Under the pieces are notes generated by a model. The model was not told the DNA's origin. It did no database searches and worked only from the letters and a program-made list of their open reading frames with translations. From Streptomyces cellostaticus (GTDB taxonomy: Bacteria; Actinomycetota; Actinomycetes; Streptomycetales; Streptomycetaceae), in contig NZ_JALLIN010000004.1 of the NCBI RefSeq assembly GCF_023630175.1, positions 146,225 through 210,224 of the forward strand: 64,000 bases of DNA. The letters are read 5' to 3'. Each line of letters starts with the position of its first letter. Positions within the stretch are counted from its first letter, which is position 1. Positions 17,238 through 26,045 of this stretch are shown in pieces. Both the position numbers and the translations under genes were made by a program.

Positions 17238-19064
17238 ATGGACTCCCAGACCTCACAGGCATCCCAGGCACCCCAGTCACCCCACACGTTCCAGGTCGAC
17301 CTGCGCGGTCTGGTGGACCTGCTCTCCCATCACCTCTACTCCAGTCCCAAGGTCTATCTGCGCGAGCTGCTGCAGAACGCGGTGGACGCCATCACGGCCC
17401 GGCGGGCCGAGGATCCCGGCGCACCGGCTCGGGTGCGGCTGCACGCGGCGGACGGGACGCTGCGGGTGGAGGACAGCGGCGTCGGGCTCACCGAGTCGGA
17501 CGTGCACAGCCTGCTGGCGACCATCGGCCGCAGCTCCAAGCGGGCGGACGGCCTGCAGGAGGCACGGTCCGACTTCCTCGGGCAGTTCGGCATCGGCCTG
17601 CTGGCCTGTTTCGTGGTCGCCGAGCGGATCCGGGTGGTCAGCCGCAGCGCCCGTACGCCCGGGGCCCCGCCGGTGGAGTGGACGGCCCGCGACGACGGCT
17701 CGTACACCGTGCGCACGCTGCCGGACGCGGAGCGGCCCGAGCCGGGCACCACCGTGCACCTGGTGGCGCGGGCCGGTGCGGCGCAGTGGCTGTCGCCCGG
17801 CCGGGTCCGGGAGCTGGCCCGGGACTTCGGTTCGCTGCTGCCGTACGACGTCCGGGTGGGCGAGGAGGCCGTCACCGACCTGCCGGCGCCCTGGGACCGC
17901 CCCTACCCCTCCCCGGCCGCCCGGCGGGTGGCGCTGGCCCGGCACTGCCACGAGCTGTTCGGGTTCACGCCCCTGGACTCCATCGGCCTGGACGTACCGG
18001 TCGCCGGGATCCGCGGCGTGGCGTACGTGCTGCCGTCGGCGGTCAGCCCGGCGCAGCGGGCCACGCACCGGGTGCACCTGAAGGGCATGCTGCTCACCGA
18101 GCGGGCCGAACAGCTCCTGCCGGACTGGGCGTTCTTCGTGCGCTGTGTGCTGGACACCGACAGCCTGCGGCCCACGGCATCGCGCGAGGCGCTCTACGAG
18201 GACGAGACGCTGGCGGCCGTGCGGGAGGCCCTCGGCGAGCGGATCAGGTCCTGGCTGGCCGGGCTGGCGGCGGGCGACCCGGAGCGCCTGGCGGCGTTCC
18301 TCGCCGTGCACCACCTGGGGGTGAAGTCCCTGGCCCGGCACGACGCGGACATGCTGCGCACGATGCTGCCGTGGCTGCCGTTCGAGACCACCGACGGCCG
18401 TCTCTCCCTGGAGGAGTTCGCACAGCGGCACCCGGTGGTGCACTTCACGCGCACGGTCGAGGAGTACCGGCAGGTCGCGCCGATCGCCTCCGCGCAGGGC
18501 GTCGGGGTGGTCAACGGCGGATACACCTACGACAGCGAGCTGGTGGAGGCACTGCCTTCGGTGCGGCCGGGCACGGTGGTCGCCGAACTGGACGCGGACA
18601 CGGTGACCGCGCACCTGGACGCGGTCGATCCGGAGCAGGAGCTGGCGCTGTCCGGGTTCCTGGCGGCGGCGCGGGCGAAGCTCGACCCCCTGGGCTGCGA
18701 TGTCGTCCTGCGCGCGTTCCACCCGCTGTCGGTGCCAGCGCTGCACCTGGACGACCGGACCGCCCGGCACGAACAGGCCAGGGCCGAGGCCGAGGAACGG
18801 GCCGACGACCTGTGGGCGGGCATCCTGGGCTCGCTGCGCGGCGGCGCGCCGCGCGCACGGCTGGTGCTCAACCACCTCAACCCGCTGATCCGGCGGATCG
18901 CCTCGGTCCGGGATCCGGAGCTGATCGGCACCGCCACCGAGTCGCTGTACGGGCAGGCACTGCTGATGGCGCAGCGCCCGCTCAGGCCCGCGGACTCGGC
19001 CCTGCTCAACCGGGCGTTCATCGGCCTGCTGGAGTGGGCCACACACGGGGAGAACGGTCGCTGA
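17238..19064 (+). CDS. HSP90-family GHKL ATPase/chaperone
   Basis: The 608-residue protein has an HtpG-like N-terminal ATP site. The N-box is LRELLQNAVDAI (E43, N47, D50), then VEDSGVGLT (D79, G81, G83), and the lid/G3 motif is FLGQFGIGLLACF (about 113-125). The middle domain includes a conserved-looking RPTASREALYEDE block. Compared with HtpG the C-terminal dimerisation part is short and divergent, so it is an HSP90-like paralogue rather than canonical htpG. Its TGA overlaps the ATG of the downstream TPR-like membrane protein (TGATG), implying coupled translation and possibly a chaperone/co-chaperone pair. No clear ribosome site precedes the start. Confidence 0.85.
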   Translation: MDSQTSQASQAPQSPHTFQVDLRGLVDLLSHHLYSSPKVYLRELLQNAVDAITARRAEDPGAPARVRLHAADGTLRVEDSGVGLTESDVHSLLATIGRSSKRADGLQEARSDFLGQFGIGLLACFVVAERIRVVSRSARTPGAPPVEWTARDDGSYTVRTLPDAERPEPGTTVHLVARAGAAQWLSPGRVRELARDFGSLLPYDVRVGEEAVTDLPAPWDRPYPSPAARRVALARHCHELFGFTPLDSIGLDVPVAGIRGVAYVLPSAVSPAQRATHRVHLKGMLLTERAEQLLPDWAFFVRCVLDTDSLRPTASREALYEDETLAAVREALGERIRSWLAGLAAGDPERLAAFLAVHHLGVKSLARHDADMLRTMLPWLPFETTDGRLSLEEFAQRHPVVHFTRTVEEYRQVAPIASAQGVGVVNGGYTYDSELVEALPSVRPGTVVAELDADTVTAHLDAVDPEQELALSGFLAAARAKLDPLGCDVVLRAFHPLSVPALHLDDRTARHEQARAEAEERADDLWAGILGSLRGGAPRARLVLNHLNPLIRRIASVRDPELIGTATESLYGQALLMAQRPLRPADSALLNRAFIGLLEWATHGENGR

Positions 19065-22015
19065 TGGGCGAGATCACGGACCTCGACGCGCTGCGCCGGG
19101 CGATGGCCGAGAACTCCGGGCAGCCGGAGGGGCCCGCCCGGAACGCGCGCGCGGAGCAGTTGCTCGCCGAGGCCGAGCGGCTGGCCGTCCCGCTCGCGGT
19201 GATCGAGGCGCTCGGACACCAGCTCAAGGTGTACAACTACAGCTCCGAGAAGGACAGGATGTTCGTCCCGTTCGCGCGGCTGCTGCGCATGTGGGACGAG
19301 CGCCCCGAGGACTTCGACGCGTACGAGACGCACTCGCTGCACTGGGTCTTCAAGTGGATGTCGGCGGGCATGCTGGACCAGCCGCACGTCCCGCTGGCCT
19401 CGGTCGAGAAGTGGCTCGGCGAGATGGCGCACCGCTACCGGCTCGCCGGTCACTCCGAACGGGCCGTGCACGCTGCCGAGTTCAGCGTGGCCGCGCACAT
19501 CGGCGACCTGGCCAGGGCCGGGCGGGCGTACACCGCCTGGCTGGCCGCGGACCGGGACCGGATGGCCGACTGCCACGCCTGCGAGCTGCACGGGCAGGGC
19601 ACCTGGCAGGTCCTGTGCGGCGAGGACGACCGGGCGCTGCGGCTGTGGCGGCCGGTGCTGGAGGGCGAGTACGCCTGCGCCCACGAGCCGCACACCGTGC
19701 TGGCCTCCTCGCTGGCGCCGCTGCTGCGGCTGGGCCGGACGGACGAGGCGCGCGCCCACCATCTGCGCGGCTTCCGCCTGGTGCGGACCATGGAGAGCAT
19801 GCGCGGCGCCTACGCCGACCATGTCGAGTTCTGCGCGCTGAGCGGCAACGAGGCGCGGGGTCTGGAGCTGCTGGCCGAGCGGCCCGCGTACTTCACGGAC
19901 ACCGGGCATCCGCGCAGCCGGCTGGACTTCACGGCCGTGGTGGCCCTGCTGATGGACCGGCTGACCGCCCTCGGGCTGGGCGGGCAGCGGGTGCCGGGGC
20001 CGGCCGGGCGGGCCTGGACCGCGGGGGAACTGGCCGCCCACGCGCGCGCGGAGGCGCTGGAACTCGCGGCGCGGTTCGACGCGCGCAACGGCACGCCGTA
20101 CGTCGGCGAGCGCGTGCGCGCCCGGATGGCCCAGGAGCCGCTGGTGGAGCGGCTGCCGCTGGGGGTGCGCACGGCGCGCTCCCACCGGGCGCCGGTGGCC
20201 GCGCCGCCCGCACGGCCGGGGGGCACCGGCGCCCCTTCCGGCGGCGGACGCCCCGGCGGTGTGGTCGGCGCCATGGGCGCACCGGGCGGCTCGCGCCCCG
20301 GCGGCACCAACGGCTCCGGCCTGACCGGGGCCACCGGCGGCCCCGTGGCCCCGGGACATGGCGGCGGCACCGGCTCCTTCGACGTGACCGAGGCACTGGC
20401 CGCGGGCTCGCGCGGCGGCGCCCGCTCCGGCGGCGGCGATGAGCCGAGCCGCGACGACCTGCCGTTCTTCTCCGAGGGCGCGCCGAGCGGGTTCGACGGC
20501 CCCGGCGGCGGCCCCGCGGGCGGTACCAGCGGGCTCGGCGGCCCGGGCGGCCCCCGCGGCTTCAACGGGCCGAACGGCCAGGGCGGCCGCGGTCCCAAGG
20601 GCCCGGCGGGCCCGACGAGCGGACCGGTCACCGGCGACGGGCCGAGGATTCCGCCGGCCGGCCCCGCGAACCCGCTCAGCGACCCGGACCGGGATCTGGG
20701 CGAGTCCTTCGGCGGCTACGGCGACACCGGCAGTCACCGGCTGCCCGGGGACACCGGCAGCCACCCGCTGCCCGGCGGTGCGCACGGCCAGGGCGGCCCG
20801 CTGGCCCCCGGCGCCCTCGCCGGCCCCGGCGGCGGCCTCAGCGACGACACCGCGATCCTCACCCCGCAGAAGCCGGCCCCCGAACCGGGCACGCCCGGGT
20901 ACCGCGCCGCCGGCAACGTCTCCGGGCAGACCGTCACCAGCGGCATCCCGGTCGTCCCGTCCGCCGGGAACGCCCCGTTCGGTTCCGGCACCCCCACCGA
21001 CGGTCCGGTGCCGCGCCAGGCACCCAAGCCCGCCCCGGCCCCGCAGCCCAAGGCGGCGGCCCGGCCGAAGAAGGGCCGCAGCAAGCTGGTGCTGCTCGCC
21101 GTGGGCCTGGTCGTCGTCGCGGCCGGCGCCTACGGGGCCGGGCTGCTGATGAACCACACCGACGTGCCCAAGGGCACCACGGTGCTCGGCGTCGACATCG
21201 GCGGCGGCACCCGCGACGAGGCCGTCAAGAAGCTCGACGACGCCTTCGGCGGGCGGGTCGGCAAGCCGCTGAAGCTGGCCGTGGGCGGCAAGACCGTCTC
21301 CGTCGAGCCGGACAACGCGGGCCTGCAGTTCGACTTCGCGGCGACGGTGAGCGACGCCGCGCAGAGCGACTACAACCCGGTCTCGGTGATCGGCTCCCTC
21401 TTCGGGCAGAAGCGCGAGGTCGAGCCGGTCATGCCGGTGGACGAGGAGAAGCTGCAGGCGGCCCTCCAGCAGACCGGCGGCGGCTCGGGCTCCGTGGTCG
21501 AGGGCGGCGTCGAGTTCCGCGCCGGCAAGGCCGTGGCCGTGTACGGCAAGGAGGGCAAGGCCATCGACGCGGCCGGCTCGACCCGTGCGGTCGCGCAGGC
21601 CTACCGCACGCTGGTGGAGACCGGCACCGCCATGCCTGTCGCCGTACCGACCGCCACCAGGCAGCCGACGGTCTCCAAGGCCGAGGTGGACCGGGAGATG
21701 AAGGAGTTCGCGGAGCCGGCGATGTCGGCCAACGTGACGGTGCAGACCGACGCCGCGCACTCGATCGCCCTGAGCCCGCAGAAGTCGCTGTGGAAGTTCC
21801 TCCGGGTCACGGCCACACCCGACGGCAAACTCACCGACAAGCCCGACCTGGACGCGCTGCAGCAGCTCTACGGCCAGACCTTCGACGGCGTGCTCATCAC
21901 CCGGGGCACCGGCAAGAAGACGGCGGTCACGCCCCAGGACGTGTACGTCGCCCTCCGCCAGGCGCTGACCAGCCGGACGAACCGGGTCGCGGTCATCGAC
22001 ACGAACCCGAGCTAG
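19064..22015 (+). CDS. Large TPR-like membrane protein with extracytoplasmic peptidoglycan-binding-like domain
   Basis: The 983-residue protein has four parts. (1) Residues 1-380 are a soluble helical-repeat region with TPR-like pairs (RLAGHSERAVHAAEFSVAAH; LLRLGRTDEARAHHLRGF). (2) About 380-665 is a Gly/Pro-rich low-complexity linker containing DTGSHRLPG-type repeats. (3) A single membrane helix after KKGRSK lies at about 673-695. (4) The extracellular part has VPKGTTVLGVDIGGGTRDEA, resembling the PG_binding_4 module found before VanW or L,D-transpeptidase domains, but no catalytic domain follows. Function is unknown. Overlap with the HSP90 gene suggests a functional pair. GC-rich codon use is normal throughout, arguing against a recent fusion artefact. 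Confidence 0.75.
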   Translation: MGEITDLDALRRAMAENSGQPEGPARNARAEQLLAEAERLAVPLAVIEALGHQLKVYNYSSEKDRMFVPFARLLRMWDERPEDFDAYETHSLHWVFKWMSAGMLDQPHVPLASVEKWLGEMAHRYRLAGHSERAVHAAEFSVAAHIGDLARAGRAYTAWLAADRDRMADCHACELHGQGTWQVLCGEDDRALRLWRPVLEGEYACAHEPHTVLASSLAPLLRLGRTDEARAHHLRGFRLVRTMESMRGAYADHVEFCALSGNEARGLELLAERPAYFTDTGHPRSRLDFTAVVALLMDRLTALGLGGQRVPGPAGRAWTAGELAAHARAEALELAARFDARNGTPYVGERVRARMAQEPLVERLPLGVRTARSHRAPVAAPPARPGGTGAPSGGGRPGGVVGAMGAPGGSRPGGTNGSGLTGATGGPVAPGHGGGTGSFDVTEALAAGSRGGARSGGGDEPSRDDLPFFSEGAPSGFDGPGGGPAGGTSGLGGPGGPRGFNGPNGQGGRGPKGPAGPTSGPVTGDGPRIPPAGPANPLSDPDRDLGESFGGYGDTGSHRLPGDTGSHPLPGGAHGQGGPLAPGALAGPGGGLSDDTAILTPQKPAPEPGTPGYRAAGNVSGQTVTSGIPVVPSAGNAPFGSGTPTDGPVPRQAPKPAPAPQPKAAARPKKGRSKLVLLAVGLVVVAAGAYGAGLLMNHTDVPKGTTVLGVDIGGGTRDEAVKKLDDAFGGRVGKPLKLAVGGKTVSVEPDNAGLQFDFAATVSDAAQSDYNPVSVIGSLFGQKREVEPVMPVDEEKLQAALQQTGGGSGSVVEGGVEFRAGKAVAVYGKEGKAIDAAGSTRAVAQAYRTLVETGTAMPVAVPTATRQPTVSKAEVDREMKEFAEPAMSANVTVQTDAAHSIALSPQKSLWKFLRVTATPDGKLTDKPDLDALQQLYGQTFDGVLITRGTGKKTAVTPQDVYVALRQALTSRTNRVAVIDTNPS

Positions 22016-22175
22016 TGCTGTGACCGGAAGGGTCTGACGGAAGGCTCGCGGCGTCCGGTGCGGTGCAGCGCAAGGCGGAGCGTCGTCCGCGTACCGGACG
22101 TACTCGGGTGATGCGGCGACGCGGCGAGGTGCCGTGCCGGGCGCGCGAGCCGGTGAACCCTTCCGGTCGCAGCAC
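22015..22175. repeat. Structured intergenic repeat, copy A
   Basis: Arms GTGCTGTGACCGGAAGGGT (22015-22033) and ACCCTTCCGGTCGCAGCAC (22157-22175) are inverted, with one mismatch. Inner arms GGCTCGCG (22043-22050) and CGCGAGCC (22144-22151) extend the stem. The interior shares a core (GCGGAG-GTCGTCC-CGTACCGG-CGT) with copy B at about 47.2 kb. It starts at the stop codon of the upstream gene. It is MITE-like or REP-like in shape and has no coding capacity. Confidence 0.7.
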
Positions 22176-22309
22176 CAGCGCCGCGCCGGCCGGGGTCCGC
22201 CCCGTCGCAAACCCTGACCGGCGACCGGGGTCCTTGGTCCGGATCGGGCCGGACCCCGCCGGCCCGGCACGGTCCGGACGAACGGCCCCGGCGGGGCCGG
22301 ACGGGAACC

Positions 22310-22336
22310 GGGGGCGTCCGCGGTCCGGACGCCCCC
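22310..22336. terminator. Perfect 11-bp stem-loop terminator
   Basis: GGGGGCGTCCG and CGGACGCCCCC surround a 5-nt loop. It is placed between the TPR-like membrane protein gene and the ABC transporter promoter. There is no T-tract. Confidence 0.6.
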
Positions 22337-22383
22337 TCCGCCGTGCCACCGCACCCGCATGGCGGTCGTGTCACCGCACCCGC

Positions 22384-22397
22384 ATGACATCTGTCAT
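22384..22397. promoter_or_regulatory. Palindromic regulatory site before the ABC transporter operon
   Basis: ATGACA-TC-TGTCAT is a perfect 6+6 dyad 59 nt before the ABC ATPase start. Two direct copies of ACCGCACCCGCATG lie just upstream (about 22349-22387). The operon encodes its own NarL-type response regulator, the most likely binder. Confidence 0.55.
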
Positions 22398-22456
22398 ACG
22401 GCACTGAGGACCGCCGACACTGCCGGGGCCACGTCCCGCCCGGCCAGCATGGGGAC

Positions 22457-23386
22457 ATGACAACGACAGCGGCGCCGCCCACCACCACCCCGGTGGTCGG
22501 GTTCGACCAGGTGACCAAGACGTACGAGAGCGTGCGGGCCGTCGACGGCCTCTCGCTCCGGCTGCATCCGGGGGAGACCGTCGCCCTTCTCGGCCCGAAC
22601 GGCGCCGGCAAGTCCACCACGCTCGATCTCCTGCTCGGGCTCAAGCACCCCGACAGCGGAACGGTCGGCGTGTTCGGCACCAGCCCGCGCGAGGCCATCG
22701 TCGCGGGGCGGGTCGGGGCCATGCTGCAGAGCGGCGGGCTGATGGACGAGGTCACCGTCGCCGAGCTGGTGAAGCTGGCCTGCTCACTGCATCCGAGGCC
22801 GTACCGGGCCGCGGACGTCCTCGCCCGCGCGGGCATCACACAGATCGCCGACCGCAAGGTCAACAAGCTCTCCGGCGGCCAGGCCCAGCGCGTCCGCTTC
22901 GCCCTCGCCACGGCCGGCGACAGCGACCTGATCGTCCTGGACGAGCCCACCACCGGCATGGACGTCTCGGCCCGCCAGGCCTTCTGGGCCACCATGCGCG
23001 AGCAGGCCGACCAGGGCCGTACGGTCCTCTTCGCCACCCACTACCTCGAAGAGGCCGACGCCATCGCCGACCGGGTCCTGGTGCTGCACCGGGGCCGGCT
23101 CCTCGCCGACGGCACGGCCGCCGAGATCAAGGCCCGCGCCGGGGCCCGCCGCATCTCCTTCGACCTGGAGGGGAGCATCGACGAGCGGGCCCTGCGCGAC
23201 CTTCCGTTCCTGACCGCGCTCGACGTCTCCGGGCAGACCGTCCGCATCCAGTCCTCCGACGCCGACGCCACCGTCCACGCCCTGTACGGTCTCGGTGCCT
23301 ACCCCCGCAACCTCGAGGTCGCCGGGCTCGGCCTGGAGCAGGCCTTCGTCGCCATCACGGAGGCCGAGGAGGCCAAGCAGTCATGA
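22457..23386 (+). CDS. ABC transporter ATP-binding protein (DrrA/YhaQ type)
   Basis: The 309-residue ATPase has Walker A GPNGAGKS at about 46-53, the signature LSGGQAQR at about 140, and Walker B LIVLDEPTTGMD. The C-terminal extension (DALYGLGAYPRNLEV) is typical of ABC-2 exporters. It supplies energy for export of an unknown substrate, often an antimicrobial or lipid, with the permease encoded next. The stop overlaps the permease ATG (ATGA). It is first gene of a four-gene unit with a two-component system. Confidence 0.93.
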   Translation: MTTTAAPPTTTPVVGFDQVTKTYESVRAVDGLSLRLHPGETVALLGPNGAGKSTTLDLLLGLKHPDSGTVGVFGTSPREAIVAGRVGAMLQSGGLMDEVTVAELVKLACSLHPRPYRAADVLARAGITQIADRKVNKLSGGQAQRVRFALATAGDSDLIVLDEPTTGMDVSARQAFWATMREQADQGRTVLFATHYLEEADAIADRVLVLHRGRLLADGTAAEIKARAGARRISFDLEGSIDERALRDLPFLTALDVSGQTVRIQSSDADATVHALYGLGAYPRNLEVAGLGLEQAFVAITEAEEAKQS

Positions 23387-24123
23387 ACTCGCTGATCAAG
23401 CTGGAACTGACCCGCTCCCTGCGGAACAAGAAGTTCCTTTTCTTCTCCGTGCTCTACCCCTCGTTCATCTACCTGATCTTCTCCAGCAGCGCCGGCTCCG
23501 GGCAGCGCGTCGACGACACCGGCTTGACCGTCGCCACCTACCTGATGGTCTCCATGGCGTCCTTCGGCGCCCTGACGGCCGTCCTCATGGGCAACAGCGA
23601 GCGCATCGCCAAGGAGCGCGAGAGCGGCTGGGTGCGGCAGCTCCGGCTGACCCCGCTGCCGGGGCGCGGCTACGTCCTCGCCAAGACCGCGAGCGCGGCC
23701 GTGGTGAGCCTGCCGTCCATCATCGTGGTGTTCCTCGTCGCAGCCGCCTTCAAGGACGTGCGCCTGGACACCTGGCAGTGGCTCGCCCTGACCGGGGTCA
23801 TCTGGGCGGGCAGCCTGGTCTTCGCGGCGCTCGGCGTGGCCATCGGCTACGTCGCCTCCGGGGACGCGGTCCGCCCGATCACGATGATCGTCTACTTCGG
23901 TCTGTCGATCCTCGGCGGCCTGTGGATGCCCTCCACCACCTTCCCGCGGATCCTGCAGGACATCGCCGAGTGGCTCCCGACGCACGCGTACGCTGCACTG
24001 GGGCGGGCGATCGAGCGGAGCGAGGCCCCGCACACGACGGACGTCGCCGTCCTCGCCGTCTACTTCGTCCTCTTCGCGGGCGGCGCGGCCTGGCTGTACC
24101 GGAAGGACACGCTGAAGGCGTGA
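23383..24123 (+). CDS. ABC-2 type transporter permease
   Basis: The 246-residue integral membrane protein has about six hydrophobic helices. The first follows RNKKFLFF, and an ABC-2 signature region (GLSILGGLWMPSTTFP) sits before the last helices. The start overlaps the ATPase stop and its stop overlaps the kinase start region, so all are probably translated together. Export substrate cannot be told from sequence. Confidence 0.92.
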   Translation: MNSLIKLELTRSLRNKKFLFFSVLYPSFIYLIFSSSAGSGQRVDDTGLTVATYLMVSMASFGALTAVLMGNSERIAKERESGWVRQLRLTPLPGRGYVLAKTASAAVVSLPSIIVVFLVAAAFKDVRLDTWQWLALTGVIWAGSLVFAALGVAIGYVASGDAVRPITMIVYFGLSILGGLWMPSTTFPRILQDIAEWLPTHAYAALGRAIERSEAPHTTDVAVLAVYFVLFAGGAAWLYRKDTLKA

Positions 24124-24128
24124 GCGCG

Positions 24129-25298
24129 ATGACGACCGAGGACCGGCCGCGCGGCCCGGAGCGGGCGACGGGCCTGGGGCAGCCGCCCCGCAACCGCCGG
24201 GAACTGCTGCGCAAGCTCGTCTGGATCGGCGTCTGGCTCGTCTTCATGAGTTCCCCGGTCCACGACCTGGCCGCCGGCCACCACACGCCCTCGGGCACGG
24301 CGGCCGGCTGGCTGGGCCTGACGCTGTTCGCCGGGGTCTACCTGCTGCTGGTCTTCCGGAACATGGGGCATCCGATGCGCCGGCCCCTGGTCGCCGGCCT
24401 CATCGTCGGCCTCTGCCTGCTGGCCGTCACACTGTGCCTCACGCTCGGCGCCGACTGGCTCGGCCTGTTCTGCTACGTCTCCGTCGCCTGCGGCGCCGCC
24501 CTGCCGCTCCGGGCGGCCTACTGGGCCGTCCCGGCGACCGGCGCGGTGATGATGCTGGTCGGCCTGGCCACCGACGCCACGCAGGCGTGGAACCTGCTGC
24601 TGGTGGTGGTGCTCATCGGCTTCGCGATGGCGGGCGTCGTCCAGCTCATCCGCACCACGGTCGAGCTGCGCGAGGCCCGGGCGACCGTCGCCCATCTCGC
24701 CGCCAACGAGGAGCGGCTAAGGCTCGCCCGCGACCTGCACGACCTCCTCGGCCACTCGCTCTCCCTGATCACGCTCAAGAGCGAGCTGGCCGGCCGCATG
24801 CTGCCCGGGCACCCGGACAAGGCCGCCCAGCAGGTCGCCGACATCGAACAGGTCAGCCGCCAGGCCCTGGTGGACGTCCGGGAGGCCGTCACCGGGTACC
24901 GGCGCCCGCGCCTGTCCGCCGAGCTGGCCGGCGCCCGGGTCGCGCTGACCGCGGCCGGGGTGAGCGCCGAGCTGCCCGCCGGACCGGACCTCGCCGGCGC
25001 CGGGGAGGACAGCGAGGCCGCGCTCGCCTGGGCGCTGCGCGAGGCGGTCACCAACGTGGTCCGGCACAGCGGCGCCCGCCGCTGCGTCGTGCAGCTCCTG
25101 CACCGGCAGACCCTGGACGGCCCGATGCTCGAACTCTGCGTCGAGGACGACGGCTCCGGCGGCTCCGGCGCCCCCGGCAACGGTCTGACCGGCCTGGCGG
25201 AGCGGCTGGAGAAGGCCGGCGGCATGCTGGAGGCGGGGCGCGCCGGGCAGGGCTTCCGGCTGGTCGCCCGTGTGCCGCCGGCGCGTCGAGGGCAATAG
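24129..25298 (+). CDS. Membrane sensor histidine kinase, NarL/DesK (HisKA_3) type
   Basis: The 389-residue kinase has four to six transmembrane helices in the N-terminal half. A DHp domain with DLHDLLGHSLSLI follows (phospho-acceptor His near 203). The HATPase domain has LREAVTNVVRHSGARR (N box) and EDDGSGG (G box). A GTG at 24120, overlapping the permease stop as GTGA, is an equally possible start. Kinase and regulator directly following an ABC-2 exporter indicate stress- or drug-sensing control of that exporter. Confidence 0.92.
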   Translation: MTTEDRPRGPERATGLGQPPRNRRELLRKLVWIGVWLVFMSSPVHDLAAGHHTPSGTAAGWLGLTLFAGVYLLLVFRNMGHPMRRPLVAGLIVGLCLLAVTLCLTLGADWLGLFCYVSVACGAALPLRAAYWAVPATGAVMMLVGLATDATQAWNLLLVVVLIGFAMAGVVQLIRTTVELREARATVAHLAANEERLRLARDLHDLLGHSLSLITLKSELAGRMLPGHPDKAAQQVADIEQVSRQALVDVREAVTGYRRPRLSAELAGARVALTAAGVSAELPAGPDLAGAGEDSEAALAWALREAVTNVVRHSGARRCVVQLLHRQTLDGPMLELCVEDDGSGGSGAPGNGLTGLAERLEKAGGMLEAGRAGQGFRLVARVPPARRGQ

Positions 25299-25308
25299 GA
25301 TCCCGGGC

Positions 25309-25923
25309 ATGAGCAGCCCGATCAAGGTTCTCCTCGCCGAGGACCAGTCGATGGTCCGTGAGGCGCTGGCAGCCCTGCTCGGCCTCGAGGACGACATCGA
25401 GGTCGTCGCCCAGGTGGCGCGCGGCGACGAGGTGCAGGCGGCCGTCGGCGCGCACGGCGTGGACGTGGCCCTGCTCGACATCGAGATGCCCGGCTGCACC
25501 GGCATCGAGGCGGCGGCCCGGGTGCGCCGGGAGTTCCCCCAGGTGAAGCTCGTCGTGCTCACCACCTTCGGCCGCCCCGGCTATCTGCGCAGCGCCATGG
25601 AGGCCGGCGCCGACGCCTTCCTGGTGAAGGACGCGCCGGCCGCCCAACTCGCCGCAGCGGTACGCAAGGTGCTCGCCGGGGAACGGGTCATCGACCCCAC
25701 CCTGGCCGCGGCCGCCCTCGCGGAGGGCGCCAACCCCCTCACCGACCGCGAACGCGAGATCCTGCGCGCGGCGGCCGACGGCTCCACCAACGCGGAACTG
25801 GCGGCGGCCCTGCACCTGTCCCAGGGCACGGTCCGCAACTACCTCTCCACGGCCATCCAGAAACTCGCGGTGCGCAACCGGACGGAGGCGGTCCGGATGG
25901 CCCGGGAGAAGGGCTGGCTCTGA
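25309..25923 (+). CDS. NarL/LuxR-family response regulator
   Basis: The 204-residue regulator has a receiver domain with the acidic pocket (AEDQ), phospho-acceptor D57 in LLDIEMPG, and Lys in FLVKDA. The C-terminal LuxR helix-turn-helix is LTDREREILRAAADGSTNAE through GTVRNYLSTAIQKL. TAGGAT lies exactly 7 nt before the ATG, so besides read-through from the kinase it may have its own leaderless promoter inside the end of the kinase gene. The likely target is the dyad at 22384-22397. Confidence 0.94.
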   Translation: MSSPIKVLLAEDQSMVREALAALLGLEDDIEVVAQVARGDEVQAAVGAHGVDVALLDIEMPGCTGIEAAARVRREFPQVKLVVLTTFGRPGYLRSAMEAGADAFLVKDAPAAQLAAAVRKVLAGERVIDPTLAAAALAEGANPLTDREREILRAAADGSTNAELAAALHLSQGTVRNYLSTAIQKLAVRNRTEAVRMAREKGWL

Positions 25924-25988
25924 GGTTCCGGCCGCGCACGGCCCGCGTTCCGGCCCGGCACCGTCCGGACGGAGGCGCCTGGCGCCGC

Positions 25989-26029
25989 GTCGGCCGGGGT
26001 TCGCCCCGACGCGGCGAACCCCGGCCGAC
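25989..26029. terminator. 16-bp perfect stem-loop terminator
   Basis: GTCGGCCGGGGTTCGC and GCGAACCCCGGCCGAC enclose a 9-nt loop. It lies 66 nt after the response-regulator stop and is one of the strongest stems in the window. Confidence 0.75.
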
Positions 26030-26045
26030 ACGGCACCGGTGCCGC

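Noticed and set aside
17144..19063. Long plus-strand open frame upstream of and in frame with the TPR-like membrane protein gene
   Set aside because: It is the out-of-frame shadow of the HSP90-family gene. Its translation is Gly/Ala/Arg-rich without family features, while the overlapping frame has a clear GHKL ATPase.
20215..21060. Possible collagen-like protein or frameshifted separate gene in the Gly/Pro-rich stretch
   Set aside because: No regular Gly-X-Y register, no stop or new start. It is best read as the linker of the 983-residue membrane protein.
18527..22390. Long minus-strand open frame across the HSP90-like and TPR-like genes
   Set aside because: Low-complexity Arg/Gly/Ala translation with no motif; explained by codon bias of the plus-strand genes.
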